The translations under genes were made by a program, and so were the position numbers. The notes under the pieces are model-generated. The model was not told the DNA's origin. It saw nothing but the letters and a program-made list of their open reading frames with translations, and did no database searches. Source: Phreatobacter aquaticus (lineage in GTDB: Bacteria > Pseudomonadota > Alphaproteobacteria > Rhizobiales > Phreatobacteraceae). Taken from it: a stretch of 64,000 bases of DNA. The stretch lies in NCBI RefSeq assembly GCF_005160265.1, contig NZ_CP039865.1:3496828-3560827 (forward strand). The letters are read 5' to 3'. Shown here in pieces: positions 13,862-26,243 of this stretch; the first letter of the stretch is position 1; each line of letters starts with the position of its first letter.

Positions 13862-13970
13862 CCGCGGCACGACTCCCGTGCATAGTTCCAGTTGTTGATT
13901 CGCATCGATTCCGGCTGCGCCCCGTGCCTTCGCACCGGCCATCGATCAGCGGCTGCAAGGTAGGAATTGG

Positions 13971-14651
13971 ATGTCACAGGCGGCCAAGGCAAACGAACCG
14001 TCGATGGAGGAAATCCTGGCCTCGATTCGACGGATCATCGCCGATGACGAGCCTCAGAAGCCGGCAGCCAAGGCCCCGGCCGCCGCGCCTCCTGCCGCTG
14101 CGCCGCCTGCCGCTGCCGAAGAGGCCCCGAAATCCCAGGACGATATCGACGCGCTGCTCGCAGGCTTCGATGCGATGGACGTGGAGCCGGAGCCACCGCC
14201 GCCCCCTCCTCCGCCGCCAGTGGTCAAGGCAGCACCTCCGCCGCCGCCGCCCCGGGCCCCCGAGCCCGACATCCTTGAACTCACCAAGGATGATGCGGTG
14301 CCGGACATGGTCGGCATGATCAAGCCGATCGCGCAGCGGGCCGATATCGCGTTCATGGATGCGGTTGAGCCCCCGCCGCCACCGCCGCAGCGTCACTATG
14401 CGCCGCCGCCCGAACCGGTTGCTGCCGGTCAGCCGCTGCTGTCGGCGGATGCCCATGCTGCTGTCGGCGCGGCCTTCGGGTCGCTCGCCAACACCATGCT
14501 GTCGAACAATGCCCGCACCATCGAAGACCTGATCAAGGACATGCTCAGGCCGATGCTGAAGAACTGGCTCGATGACAATCTGCCGCAACTGGTGGAGCGT
14601 CTTGTCCGGGCAGAGATCGAGCGGGTCTCGCGCGGCGGCCCGCAGCGCTGA
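13971..14651 (+). CDS. popZ: PopZ-like polar organizing protein (DUF2497)
   Basis: A 226-residue protein with PopZ architecture. The N-terminal conserved helix (KANEPSMEEILASIRRIIADD, residues 5-25) binds client proteins; a long Pro/Ala/Glu-rich disordered linker (about 28-140, including runs of prolines) follows; and the C-terminal oligomerisation helices (TIEDLIKDMLRPMLKNWL and LPQLVERLVRAEIERV) end the protein. In Caulobacter PopZ forms polar condensates that anchor the chromosome origin. GGAATTGG precedes the ATG. Its stop converges with the MFS gene, four bases apart. Confidence 0.88.
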   Translation: MSQAAKANEPSMEEILASIRRIIADDEPQKPAAKAPAAAPPAAAPPAAAEEAPKSQDDIDALLAGFDAMDVEPEPPPPPPPPPVVKAAPPPPPPRAPEPDILELTKDDAVPDMVGMIKPIAQRADIAFMDAVEPPPPPPQRHYAPPPEPVAAGQPLLSADAHAAVGAAFGSLANTMLSNNARTIEDLIKDMLRPMLKNWLDDNLPQLVERLVRAEIERVSRGGPQR

Positions 14652-14654
14652 GCC

Positions 14655-15866
14655 TCAGCGCGCCCAGAGGGCGCCAAGCCGCGAGCGGAACCAGAACACC
14701 AGCATTGGCATCAGGATCGCCGCCATCGTGAACAGCGGTGGCGCGCCGAAATGGTCGTAGATCCAGCTGGCCGCTGCCACCCCGACCGTTTGCCCCGCAA
14801 AGAACGAGAAGGCGAAGGTTGAGAGCGCCGCGCCGCGGGCTTCCGGATTGATCTGCGTCGCATTGCTCTGCAGCGAATTGTGCAGCAGGACGAAGCCCAG
14901 TCCGCCAGCAGTCAGCGCGATCGCGACAACCCAGAGCGGCGGCGTCAGCGCAAGCAGCCCGAAGCTGGCCATCAGGAAGAATGCCGCACTGCCGACCAGT
15001 GTCTGCTGGCCGAAGCGGCGCAGCAACATCGGTGCGAATAGCGAATAGGATGCGGCACCCGCGGCGCTGAGCGCCGTCAGGAGGCCGATCGCCGTGTAGC
15101 TGACGCCATAGGCCTGGCGCAGATGCGCGCCGACAAACGCCATGGCACCGATATGGATGGCTGCCTCGAGCGTGACCGTGCCGAGGAGCAGACGGGCTGC
15201 AGAACTCGTGCGGATCTGCAGGATCTGCAGGAATGCACCGCGAAGACCGCCCTCCGGAACAGCAGTCCGGCGCGACAAGACGGGATTGACCCTGAGCTGG
15301 ACCCCGAGCACGGCACCCGCAAGGATCAGCAATGTCCCGACCAGCACAAAGGCCGCGTGCCATCCGAAGGCATCTGCCAGGAGGCCGCCGATCGCCTGGC
15401 CGCTGATGGCCCCCATGCTCATGAACATGGCATAGCGCGCCATCACGGCCTGGCGATGGGCAAACGGGATGGTGTCGCCAATGAAGGCCAGACAGTTCGG
15501 GATGATCGCGGCGCCCGTCAGGCCGGCGAGGAAGCGAAACGTCGCCAACTGGCCGAGGCTGGTCGCATAGGCGGAAAACAGCGTGAACAGCCCGCAGAGG
15601 AAGGCGCCGGCAGCGATCATGCGCACCTTCCCGTAACGGTCGCCGAGCGGTCCTGTCAGCAGCTGGAACCCGCCATAGGCCACCGAATAGGTGGTGACGA
15701 CGATCGCCGCCGATCCGGGCGTTGTCTGGAAGGCATCGGCAATCTTGGGAAGCAGCGGGTCGCAGAAGCGCAGTGCCGAAGACGAGGCGAAGGACGCCAT
15801 GCCCAGCACGAACAGCGCCCGCCAGGGAACGGCGCCCGTCTCGTCATCAATCGCTGCAACCGCCAT
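14655..15866 (-). CDS. Major facilitator superfamily transporter
   Basis: A 403-residue inner-membrane protein with about 12 hydrophobic segments. The loop between segments 2 and 3 has GPLGDRYGKVRMI, the classic MFS motif (G-x-L-x-D-R-x-G-[KR]). The N-terminus (WRALFVLGMASFASSSALRF) begins the first segment. It looks like a drug/metabolite proton antiporter, but the substrate cannot be read from sequence. It is convergent with popZ and divergent from valS (155 bases between). Confidence 0.88.
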   Translation of the reverse strand: MAVAAIDDETGAVPWRALFVLGMASFASSSALRFCDPLLPKIADAFQTTPGSAAIVVTTYSVAYGGFQLLTGPLGDRYGKVRMIAAGAFLCGLFTLFSAYATSLGQLATFRFLAGLTGAAIIPNCLAFIGDTIPFAHRQAVMARYAMFMSMGAISGQAIGGLLADAFGWHAAFVLVGTLLILAGAVLGVQLRVNPVLSRRTAVPEGGLRGAFLQILQIRTSSAARLLLGTVTLEAAIHIGAMAFVGAHLRQAYGVSYTAIGLLTALSAAGAASYSLFAPMLLRRFGQQTLVGSAAFFLMASFGLLALTPPLWVVAIALTAGGLGFVLLHNSLQSNATQINPEARGAALSTFAFSFFAGQTVGVAAASWIYDHFGAPPLFTMAAILMPMLVFWFRSRLGALWAR

Positions 15867-16021
15867 CAGGCAGCTATGCGGTCAAGGCTTGCGCAACGGC
15901 AAGCGGCGAGGGCGCATGGCAGAAATGTTGACTTCTGGCCGGCAGCGCGGCTTTGGTGCGCTCCCCGACAATGCCGCGTCTGAGCGCCGTCCGCGCCGAC
16001 GCCCCGACCGACCGGAACGCC

Positions 16022-18814
<2,793 letters not shown>

Positions 18815-18846
18815 CTCCTTCTTGACCATCTGACAGATCGACATGG

Positions 18847-18872
18847 GGCGCCAGGTAACACCGGCGCCTTTC
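18847..18872 (+). terminator. Terminator after valS
   Basis: GGCGCC-A-GGT (18847-18856) pairs with ACC-GGCGCC (18860-18868) with one bulged A, followed by TTTCTCTTT. It lies 32 bases after the valS stop. Confidence 0.65.
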
Positions 18873-19162
18873 TCTTTGTCGGTGCCTCTGCCTTATCGCG
18901 CGGGGCGCTGTTTTCGTCTCCTTTTTGCAACACCTCAAAACTGCGTATGGCCGCAGCCATTGTTCACCATAATCCGCCGCAATCCCGCCACAGCCCAAAG
19001 CGACGAGTTTCCCTGCAAATGCTGGGATTTCGGCATGGGCGCTCTCTTTTCGCAGGCGTGGTCAGTCGAGTTGATGCCTTTTCAAGCTCTCCGGTCGATG
19101 TCAGGTCTTTCCCCAACGCTTCTCCATGCGGAAGCGATGACGGCACAGTCATGGGGAACGAA
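18873..19162. other. Long leader upstream of ilvD; no gene seen
   Basis: About 290 bases separate the valS terminator from ilvD. I looked for a leader peptide rich in Leu/Ile/Val codons followed by alternative hairpins, as in classical ilv attenuation, and found none. The promoter must lie here, but no convincing -35/-10 pair stands out. Confidence 0.4.
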
Positions 19163-20890
19163 ATGACCGCACCGACGTTTGATAAGGCGAAGCTTCCGTC
19201 CAGGCACGTCACGGAGGGTCCGAGCCGCGCTCCCCATCGCTCATACCTCTATGCGATGGGCCTTACCTCCAAGCAGATCCACCAGCCATTCGTTGGCGTT
19301 GCGACCTGCTGGAACGAGGCGGCTCCGTGCAACATTGCGCTGATGCGTCAGGCTCAGGCGGTGAAGAAGGGCGTCGAGTCCGCGCAGGGCACGCCGCGCG
19401 AGTTCTGCACGATCACTGTCACCGACGGCATCGCCATGGGCCACGCGGGCATGAAGGCCTCGCTGCCCTCGCGCGAGATCATCGCCGACTCCGTCGAGCT
19501 CTCCATGCGTGGCCATGCCTATGACGCGCTGGTCGGCCTTGCTGGCTGCGACAAGTCGCTGCCCGGCATGATGATGGCCATGGTGCGCCTCAACGTGCCG
19601 TCCATCTTCATCTATGGCGGCTCGATCCTGCCAGGCACGTTCCGCGGCAAACAGGTCACCGTCCAGGATCTGTTCGAAGCGGTCGGCAGGCATTCGGTCG
19701 GCGAGATGTCGGCCGAAGACCTGGACGAGCTTGAGCGCGTCGGCGCGCCGTCCGCCGGCGCCTGTGGCGCCCAGTTCACCGCCAACACGATGGCGACTGT
19801 GTCGGAAGCCATCGGCTTGGCGCTGCCCTATTCGGCCGGCGCACCGGCCCCATACGATATCCGCGACGCCTTCTGTTACGCCGCCGGCGAGAAGGTGATG
19901 GAACTCATCGCCAAGGGCATTCGCCCGCGCGATATCGTCACCAGGAAGGCCTTGGAAAATGCCGCGACCGTGGTCGCCGCCTCGGGCGGGTCGACCAATG
20001 CGGCGTTGCATCTGCCGGCCATGGCGCATGAGTGCGGCATCAAGTTCGACCTGTTCGACGTCGCCGAGATCTTCAAGAAGACGCCTTACATCGCCGACCT
20101 GAAGCCAGGCGGCAAATATGTCGCCAAGGACATGTTCGAGGCAGGCGGCATTCCGCTTCTGATGAAGGCGCTGCTCGACGGCGGCTTCCTCCATGGTGAC
20201 TGCATGACGGTCACCGGCCGCACGATTGCCGAGAACCTGGCTTCGGTGAAATGGAACCCGGACCAGGATGTCGTCTATCCGACGTCGAAGCCGCTGACCA
20301 AGACCGGCGGCGTCGTCGGCCTGAAGGGCAATCTGGCGCCTGCCGGTGCGATCGTGAAGGTCGCTGGCATGAAGAAGCTCAGGTTCAAGGGGCCAGCCCG
20401 CTGCTTCGACCGCGAGGAAGAGTGCTTCGCAGCCGTCACCGCCCGCACCATCAAGGACGGCGAGGTCATCGTGATCCGCTATGAGGGCCCCAAGGGCGGC
20501 CCCGGCATGCGCGAGATGTTGGCGACCACGGCGGCGCTCTACGGCCAGGGCATGGGCGACAAGGTGGCGCTCATCACCGATGGCCGGTTCTCCGGTGCGA
20601 CCCGTGGCTTCTGCATCGGCCATGTCGGGCCGGAGGCTCAGGTCGGCGGTCCGATCGCGCTTCTTCGCGACGGTGACATGATTGAGATCGATGCCGTCAA
20701 AGGAACGCTCAAAGTTCGCCTTACGGCCGCCGAATTGCGGGCGCGTAAGAAGGAGTGGCAGGGCCCGAAACCCACCGAGTACGGGTCGGGCGCCATCTGG
20801 AAATACGCTCAGCAGGTCGGCCCAGCGGTCGATGGAGCCGTGACCCACCCGGGTGCGGCAGGGGAAAAGCACGTCTATGCCGATGTCTGA
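19163..20890 (+). CDS. ilvD: Dihydroxy-acid dehydratase
   Basis: Catalyses the third common step of isoleucine and valine synthesis, dehydrating dihydroxy acids to 2-keto acids with an Fe-S cluster. The 575-residue protein carries the family cysteines in ATCWNEAAPCN (about residues 50-60), GLAGCDKSLPGMMMAM and GACGAQFTANTM, and GRFSGATRGFCIGHVGPEA near the C-terminus. The start at 19163 has GGGGAA upstream; Met at 19151 is an alternative. The stop overlaps the start of the exoR-like gene. Confidence 0.95.
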   Translation: MTAPTFDKAKLPSRHVTEGPSRAPHRSYLYAMGLTSKQIHQPFVGVATCWNEAAPCNIALMRQAQAVKKGVESAQGTPREFCTITVTDGIAMGHAGMKASLPSREIIADSVELSMRGHAYDALVGLAGCDKSLPGMMMAMVRLNVPSIFIYGGSILPGTFRGKQVTVQDLFEAVGRHSVGEMSAEDLDELERVGAPSAGACGAQFTANTMATVSEAIGLALPYSAGAPAPYDIRDAFCYAAGEKVMELIAKGIRPRDIVTRKALENAATVVAASGGSTNAALHLPAMAHECGIKFDLFDVAEIFKKTPYIADLKPGGKYVAKDMFEAGGIPLLMKALLDGGFLHGDCMTVTGRTIAENLASVKWNPDQDVVYPTSKPLTKTGGVVGLKGNLAPAGAIVKVAGMKKLRFKGPARCFDREEECFAAVTARTIKDGEVIVIRYEGPKGGPGMREMLATTAALYGQGMGDKVALITDGRFSGATRGFCIGHVGPEAQVGGPIALLRDGDMIEIDAVKGTLKVRLTAAELRARKKEWQGPKPTEYGSGAIWKYAQQVGPAVDGAVTHPGAAGEKHVYADV

Positions 20891-21695
20891 CGCCTTCAAG
20901 GTTCGCGCATTCGTCCTGGCGCTGGTGGTGGCTCTTAGCCCCGCCGTGCCGACGGGTGCGCTTGCCTTCGATGGCGTGCCGCGCACAGACGACCGCTCGC
21001 CGCTGGAAGCGTTCCGGGCAGGCGCGCGGGCGCTGCGCGACGGCCGGACGGATGAAGCGGTGTCGGCGCTTCAGTTCGCCGCGAATGGTGGCCATGCCGC
21101 ATCCGCCTGGAAGCTCGGGCGGATGTATATGGACGGCGACGGCGTCGCCCAGAACGACCTCAAGGCCTTCGAGACCTTCCGCCGCATCACAATCGAGCGC
21201 GGCGACGAAAGCCCGAACTCGCCGGACGCCCGGTTCATTTCGTCCGCCTTCGTGGCGATGGGCAATTATCTGATCGAAGGCATTCCGAACACCTATGTGC
21301 GGGCCAATCCGCAGCGGGCCTTCGAACTCTATTTCTACGCGGCCTCCACCTTCGGCGACGCCGATGGCCAGTTCCGCCTTGGCCGCCTGCTGCTCGAAGG
21401 GCAGGGGACCACGCGCGATCCCCGCCAGGCGGCGCGCTGGTTGTCGCTGGCCGCCGGCAAAAGCCATTACAAGGCGCAGGCCGTGCTTGGCCACATGCTG
21501 TTCACCGGCGCCGGTGTGCCGCGCCAGGCACCGCGCGGCCTGATGTTCCTGACGCTGGCCAAGGAAGCGGCGAGCGAAGAGGATACCTGGGTCACTGTCA
21601 TGTATGACGAGGCCATGCGGTCGGCCTCCGATGATGAGCGCGGCGTGGCGCTGCGCATGGTGGAAGCCTGGCTCAAGACGGCGCCAAGGCGCTGA
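20877..21695 (+). CDS. exoR: ExoR-like periplasmic Sel1-repeat protein
   Basis: A 272-residue exported protein with a signal peptide to about residue 31 and Sel1/TPR-like repeats (WKLGRMYMDGDGVAQND, FRLGRLLLEGQGTTRDPRQAARWLSLAA, AVLGHMLFTGAGVP). Order and spacing match ExoR of Sinorhizobium and Agrobacterium, which in the periplasm inhibits the ExoS sensor kinase and so controls exopolysaccharide, motility and acid response. No exoS/chvI genes are in the window. It overlaps the ilvD stop by 14 bases (start 20877; 20883 possible), suggesting coupled expression. Confidence 0.75.
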   Translation: MPMSDAFKVRAFVLALVVALSPAVPTGALAFDGVPRTDDRSPLEAFRAGARALRDGRTDEAVSALQFAANGGHAASAWKLGRMYMDGDGVAQNDLKAFETFRRITIERGDESPNSPDARFISSAFVAMGNYLIEGIPNTYVRANPQRAFELYFYAASTFGDADGQFRLGRLLLEGQGTTRDPRQAARWLSLAAGKSHYKAQAVLGHMLFTGAGVPRQAPRGLMFLTLAKEAASEEDTWVTVMYDEAMRSASDDERGVALRMVEAWLKTAPRR

Positions 21696-21702
21696 GGACG
21701 GT

Positions 21703-23079
21703 ATGAACGCGCAGGACATCCAGGCGCGCTTCGCTCCTCAGGGGCTCGATCATCCCGCAGAGCGGCTTGGCCCCTGGCGCTTCCTGCGCACCTTGATCCG
21801 CAACCCTCTCGAGACCTGGCCGCGAGCGCTCTTCGAGGAACGCTCGATGCGCCTCGACTTTGCCGGTCGGCCGCTGCTGTTCGTCATGGATCCGGCCGCC
21901 GTTGACGATGTGCTTGTCGGCAAGGCTGACATCTTCCCCAAGGCGCCGATTGTCCAGAGGGCCATCGGAGCCGCCGTTGGCACCAAGTCGATCTTTACGG
22001 CCGAGGGCGCCGACTGGCGCTGGCAGCGCCGGGCCTCATCCCCACCGTTCCGCCATGGCACCATCCTCGGCTTTGTGCCGGCCTTCGCGGAAGCCGCCGA
22101 GGCAACGGCCCGGGACCTCGCCGGCAAGGGCCAGGGGACGGTCGACATCGCCGAGGCGATGATGAAGACGACCTTCGATGTGATCGTCGAGACCATGCTG
22201 TCGGGCAGGGGCGGCTTCGACATCGAGCGCTTCGGCACCGAGATCACCCGCTACTTCGATACGATCGGCTGGGTCGCGGCCTATGCGGTGCTCGGCCTGC
22301 CGCAATGGGTCCCCTATCCAGGCCGCAAGGGCGCCCGCGCCGGCAACGGCTTCCTGCGCAAGGAGATGGCGCGCGTCGTCGCCGAGCGCCGGGCCCATCC
22401 CGGTGAGGTGCCGGATCTGCTCGACTTCATGATCGCCGCCAAGGATCCAGAGACCGGCCGCGCCATGACGGATGCCGAACTGGCCGACAATCTCCTGACC
22501 TTCGTCGTCGCCGGCCATGAGACGACCGCGCTGGCACTCACCTGGGCGATCTGGCTGACCGCCAATGCCCCCGAGGTCGAGCGCAAGGTGCTGGACGAGG
22601 TGGCATCGGTTGCTGGTGATGGCCCGATCGAGGCTTCCCATGTCGAGGCGCTTGTCTACTGCAAGCAGGTGATCCAGGAGGCGATGCGGCTCTATCCGCC
22701 GGCGCCGCTGATCCCGCGCATTTCGACCGAGGCGACGACTCTCGGCGAGGACCAGATCTTCGCCAACATGCCGGTCTATGTGCCGGTCTACGCCATTCAT
22801 CGCCACAAGCGCCTGTGGGACGAGCCGGAAGCCTTCGCGCCCGAGCGGTTCCGGCCCGATCTCGCCCGCGCGCTGCACCGTGGCGCCTATCTGCCGTTCG
22901 GTGCGGGCCCGCGCATCTGCATCGGCGCGGCCTTCGCCCAGATCGAGGCTGTCGTGATCTTCGCGACCCTGATGCGCGCCGTCCGCTTCACGCCTATCCC
23001 GGACCACCGGCCGATGCCGACGACGCGGCTGACGCTTCGCCCTGAGGGCGGCATGCCGATGACGGTCGCGCGGCGCTAG
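21703..23079 (+). CDS. Cytochrome P450
   Basis: A 458-residue soluble haem monooxygenase. It shows the oxygen-binding I-helix motif AGHETTALALTW, the K-helix ExxR (EAMRLYPPAP), and the haem loop FGAGPRICIGAAFAQIEA with its cysteine ligand. The sequence style (CYP102/CYP4-like class with ETT and FGxGPRxCIG) suggests fatty acid or hydrocarbon substrates, but this is a guess. GAGGACGG precedes the ATG at 21703, seven bases after the exoR-like stop, so they are probably co-transcribed. No ferredoxin or reductase gene is nearby. Confidence 0.9.
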   Translation: MNAQDIQARFAPQGLDHPAERLGPWRFLRTLIRNPLETWPRALFEERSMRLDFAGRPLLFVMDPAAVDDVLVGKADIFPKAPIVQRAIGAAVGTKSIFTAEGADWRWQRRASSPPFRHGTILGFVPAFAEAAEATARDLAGKGQGTVDIAEAMMKTTFDVIVETMLSGRGGFDIERFGTEITRYFDTIGWVAAYAVLGLPQWVPYPGRKGARAGNGFLRKEMARVVAERRAHPGEVPDLLDFMIAAKDPETGRAMTDAELADNLLTFVVAGHETTALALTWAIWLTANAPEVERKVLDEVASVAGDGPIEASHVEALVYCKQVIQEAMRLYPPAPLIPRISTEATTLGEDQIFANMPVYVPVYAIHRHKRLWDEPEAFAPERFRPDLARALHRGAYLPFGAGPRICIGAAFAQIEAVVIFATLMRAVRFTPIPDHRPMPTTRLTLRPEGGMPMTVARR

Positions 23080-23083
23080 AGCC

Positions 23084-23866
23084 TCAGACCCTGATCTCGC
23101 ACCAGACCGGCACGTGGTCGCTCGGCTTCTCGAAGCCGCGCACATGCTTGTCGATGCCAGCCGTCACCAGCCGGTCGGCGGCCTGGGGTGACAGCATCAG
23201 ATGGTCGATCCGGATGCCATTATTTCTGGGCCAGGCGCCCGCCTGATAGTCCCAGAACGAATAAAGCTCCGCGGACGTGTCGCAGGCGCGGATGGCATCG
23301 GTAAAACCGAGCGCCGCCAGTTCACGCAGCTTGCCACGGGATTCCGGCTGAAACAGGGCGTCATTGACCCAGTCCTTCGGGTTCCTGGCATCGATAGGCA
23401 TGGGAATGACATTGTAGTCGCCGCACAGCAGGAACGGCTCCTCGAGCGTCAGCCGGTTGCGGGCATGGGCGATCAGGCGGTTCATCCAGCCGATCTTGTA
23501 GGGAAACTTCTCCGTGCCGAGCGGATTGCCGTTCGGCAGATAGAGACTGCCAATCCGCACGGCGCCCGCCGGTGTCGACACCACCGCTTCCAGATAGCGC
23601 GCCTGTTCGTCGGCATCGTCGCCAGGAAGCCGAGGGGTCACGTCCTCAAGCGGCAGTTTCGACAGGATCGCCACGCCATTGTAGGTCTTCTGCCCATGGG
23701 TCGCGACATTGTAGCCCGCCGCCTCGAAGGCCTCCCGCGGAAACGCCTCGTCGACGCATTTCAGCTCTTGCAGACAAACGACATCGGGGTTGCGCTCCTT
23801 CAACCAGGAGATGGTGTTCTCGACGCGGATCTTGATGGAATTGACGTTCCACGTGGCGATGATCAT
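23084..23866 (-). CDS. xthA: Exodeoxyribonuclease III (AP endonuclease)
   Basis: A 260-residue Mg-dependent AP endonuclease for base excision repair. Diagnostic motifs are ATWNVNSIKIR (residues 4-14), LQELKC with the catalytic Glu, SLYLPNGNP, GDYNVIP, and the C-terminal DHLMLS and SDHVPVW. The length is normal for the family. It converges with the P450 gene (4 bases between stops). Confidence 0.95.
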   Translation of the reverse strand: MIIATWNVNSIKIRVENTISWLKERNPDVVCLQELKCVDEAFPREAFEAAGYNVATHGQKTYNGVAILSKLPLEDVTPRLPGDDADEQARYLEAVVSTPAGAVRIGSLYLPNGNPLGTEKFPYKIGWMNRLIAHARNRLTLEEPFLLCGDYNVIPMPIDARNPKDWVNDALFQPESRGKLRELAALGFTDAIRACDTSAELYSFWDYQAGAWPRNNGIRIDHLMLSPQAADRLVTAGIDKHVRGFEKPSDHVPVWCEIRV

Positions 23867-23922
23867 GGCGCTCTCGCGATTCTGGCTTCGACCACCTTAG
23901 CGCGACCGGGGGGACATGGGCG

Positions 23923-24531
23923 ATGTGGATCGACACGGAAGCGGATCTGAAGGCCCTCTATGGCACGGTGGGAGAGGCCTCCGTTCTGAAGGAGACCACC
24001 AGCCTCACGCCGGAATACCGGGCCCTGATCGCGGCCTCGCCGTTCTGCGTGCTGGCGACGGTCGGCCCCGAGGGCCTTGATGCGACGCCGCGCGGCGATG
24101 CGCCGGGCTTCGTCGATGTGCTTGATGAACGCACCCTGGTCATGCCCGACCGGCGCGGCAACAACCGCATCGACAGCCTGCGCAATGTGGTCCGCGACCC
24201 GCGCGTCGGCCTGCTGTTCCTGGTTCCTGGGGTCAACGAGACCCTGCGCCTCAACGGGACGGCGCGCATCTCCGCTGATCCAGCTCTGCTTGGCCGCTAC
24301 GCCGTGGACGGCAAGATCCCGGTGACCGCGCTCGTCATCACCATCACAGAGGTGTTCTTCCAGTGTGCCCGGGCGCTCCACCGCTCCGCGCTCTGGGACG
24401 CTGCGCGCCACCGCTCAAGGCGGGAGCTGCCTTCGGCCGGGGATATGCTGAAGGGCGCCTCGGCGGGCCAGGCTGGCGGGGCTGAGTATGACAATGGTCT
24501 GGAAGAGCGCCACAAGCAGACGCTCTACTGA
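23923..24531 (+). CDS. Pyridoxamine 5'-phosphate oxidase-family flavin protein (MSMEG_1061-type)
   Basis: A 202-residue protein of the split-barrel FMN-binding fold. Family features are FCVLATVGPEGLDATPRGD (about 43-61), VMPDRRGNNRIDSLRNV (the flavin-phosphate region), VGLLFLVPGVNETLRLNGTARI and FFQCARALHRSALW. Proteins of this subtype are annotated as FMN-dependent oxidoreductases of unknown substrate. It reads divergently from xthA and converges with erpA, three bases between stops. Confidence 0.8.
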   Translation: MWIDTEADLKALYGTVGEASVLKETTSLTPEYRALIAASPFCVLATVGPEGLDATPRGDAPGFVDVLDERTLVMPDRRGNNRIDSLRNVVRDPRVGLLFLVPGVNETLRLNGTARISADPALLGRYAVDGKIPVTALVITITEVFFQCARALHRSALWDAARHRSRRELPSAGDMLKGASAGQAGGAEYDNGLEERHKQTLY

Positions 24532-24534
24532 GCT

Positions 24535-24864
24535 TCAGACGGTGAAGCTCGTGCCGCATCCGCAACTTGCGGTTGCGTTGGGGTTCTCCAGCTTGAATGC
24601 CGAGCCGATCAGGTCTTCCACCCAGTCGAGCCGGGTACCGGCCATATAGGGCAGGGAAATCTCGTCGACGAGGACGGTCGCGCCCGCCTTTTCGATCACC
24701 AGATCGTCGTCGTTCCGGTCAGTGGTGAAATCAAATTTATATTGGAAACCGGAGCACCCGCCGCCCTCCACCGAGATGCGCAGCATCGATCCAGGCGGCT
24801 CGGTGCCCAGGATTTTCGAGATGCGCTCGGCGGCGCGATCGGTGACGGTGACGGCTTCGGTCAT
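24535..24864 (-). CDS. erpA: Iron-sulfur cluster insertion protein ErpA (HesB/IscA family)
   Basis: A 109-residue A-type Fe-S carrier that hands clusters to target enzymes. It has the invariant cysteines: [10 protein letters not shown] (about residue 36) and the C-terminal SCGCGTSF pair. The length and the absence of other domains fit ErpA/IscA. It is divergent from the dGTPase gene with about 130 bases between; ilvD and other Fe-S enzymes nearby are plausible clients, though no direct link is shown. Confidence 0.92.
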   Translation of the reverse strand: MTEAVTVTDRAAERISKILGTEPPGSMLRISVEGGGCSGFQYKFDFTTDRNDDDLVIEKAGATVLVDEISLPYMAGTRLDWVEDLIGSAFKLENPNATASCGCGTSFTV

Positions 24865-24995
24865 GTCTGTCTCCCCGGTTCAAGGCCGGAAACACGGCTT
24901 CGCTCCTTGCAGGAGCCATGCCCAATAGGTATGTGCGCCTGTGGCAGGGGTCAACGGGTACATCTGCCCGCAATTGGTGCCCGTTCGGGGATCGC

Positions 24996-26213
24996 ATGGC
25001 CGTCGCGAGCTACTTCTATCCGCCACTGGCGCCCTATGCCTCGGATTCACGGCAGAGCCGGGGCCGGCTGGTCGCCGAGCCGGTCTCGCCGACCCGCACC
25101 GAGTTTCACCGCGACCGCGACCGCATCGTGCACGCGACGGCCTTCCGGCGGCTGAAGCACAAGACCCAGGTCTTCGTCGCCCCCGAGGGCGATCATTACC
25201 GCACGCGGCTGACCCATACGATCGAAGTGGCGCAGATCGCCCGCTCGCTCGCCCGGGCGCTGGGTCTGGACGAGGATCTGGCCGAAACCCTGGCGCTCGC
25301 CCACGATCTCGGCCACACGCCGTTCGGCCATACCGGTGAGGACGCGCTCGACGAGGTCATGCGGCCCTATGGTGGCTTCGACCACAATGCCCAGTCGCTG
25401 CGCATCGTCACCCGGCTGGAGCGGCGCTATGCCGGCTTCGACGGGCTCAACCTCTGCTGGGAGAGCCTGGAGGGGCTGGTCAAGCACAATGGCCCGCTGC
25501 TCGAACCGGACGGCCAGCCGATCCCGAAATATCGCGAACGCGGTATTCCCGTTGCAATCCTCGAATATGACGCGCTGAATCCGCTGGATCTTGGCTCGCA
25601 TGCCAGCGCCGAGGCGCAGGCTGCGGCCATTGCCGACGATATCGCCTATGACGCGGCCGATATCGACGACGGCCTGAGGGCTGGGCTCTTCGCCCTCGAC
25701 GACCTCGGCCACGCGGTTCCGCTAGCCGGAGCTTTCCTGGAACAGATCAGAGACCTCTATCCGGCTCTCGACAAGGCGCGCGAGATCAACGAACTGACGC
25801 GGCGGGTGATCACCCGGCTGGTCGAGGACGTCATCACCGAGGCGACCCGTGCCATCGCCGAGGTGCAACCTGAGACGGTCGATGACATCCGCGGTTGTGG
25901 TCGCACGCTGGTCCAGTTCTCCGAGCAGATCCGCGACTATGACCGCGGCATCAAGGATTTCCTATTCGCCAATGTCTATCGCCATGCCCGGGTCATCCCG
26001 GTCCGGCGCGAGGCGGCGATGGTGGTCAAGGACCTGTTCAAGGCCTTCTTCGATCACCCCGTCGCCATGCCGCCGCTGTGGTCGGCGGATATCGCCGACC
26101 TCGATGAAGCCCGCCGCGCGCGCCGTGTCGCCGACTTCATTGCCGGCATGACCGATCGCTACGCGCTCGACGAGCACCGCCGGCTGTTTGATCGCACTCC
26201 CGATCTGCGGTAG
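24996..26213 (+). CDS. dgt: Deoxyguanosinetriphosphate triphosphohydrolase-like protein
   Basis: A 405-residue HD-domain phosphohydrolase that cleaves dNTPs to nucleosides and triphosphate. The HD metal site appears as [13 protein letters not shown] (first His) and [15 protein letters not shown] (HD pair). [22 protein letters not shown] is the conserved N-terminal substrate region, and [10 protein letters not shown] follows. The start at 24996 ([10 protein letters not shown]) fits the family; the extension to 24918 does not. The erpA-dgt-argS order is typical of Rhizobiales. Confidence 0.92.
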   Translation: MAVASYFYPPLAPYASDSRQSRGRLVAEPVSPTRTEFHRDRDRIVHATAFRRLKHKTQVFVAPEGDHYRTRLTHTIEVAQIARSLARALGLDEDLAETLALAHDLGHTPFGHTGEDALDEVMRPYGGFDHNAQSLRIVTRLERRYAGFDGLNLCWESLEGLVKHNGPLLEPDGQPIPKYRERGIPVAILEYDALNPLDLGSHASAEAQAAAIADDIAYDAADIDDGLRAGLFALDDLGHAVPLAGAFLEQIRDLYPALDKAREINELTRRVITRLVEDVITEATRAIAEVQPETVDDIRGCGRTLVQFSEQIRDYDRGIKDFLFANVYRHARVIPVRREAAMVVKDLFKAFFDHPVAMPPLWSADIADLDEARRARRVADFIAGMTDRYALDEHRRLFDRTPDLR

Positions 26214-26243
26214 AGCCGGCCTCCGTCTATCTCAGGGTCCGGA

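Noticed and set aside
18873-19162. Leader-peptide attenuator upstream of ilvD
   Set aside because: No short ORF rich in Ile/Leu/Val codons and no alternative hairpins before ilvD.
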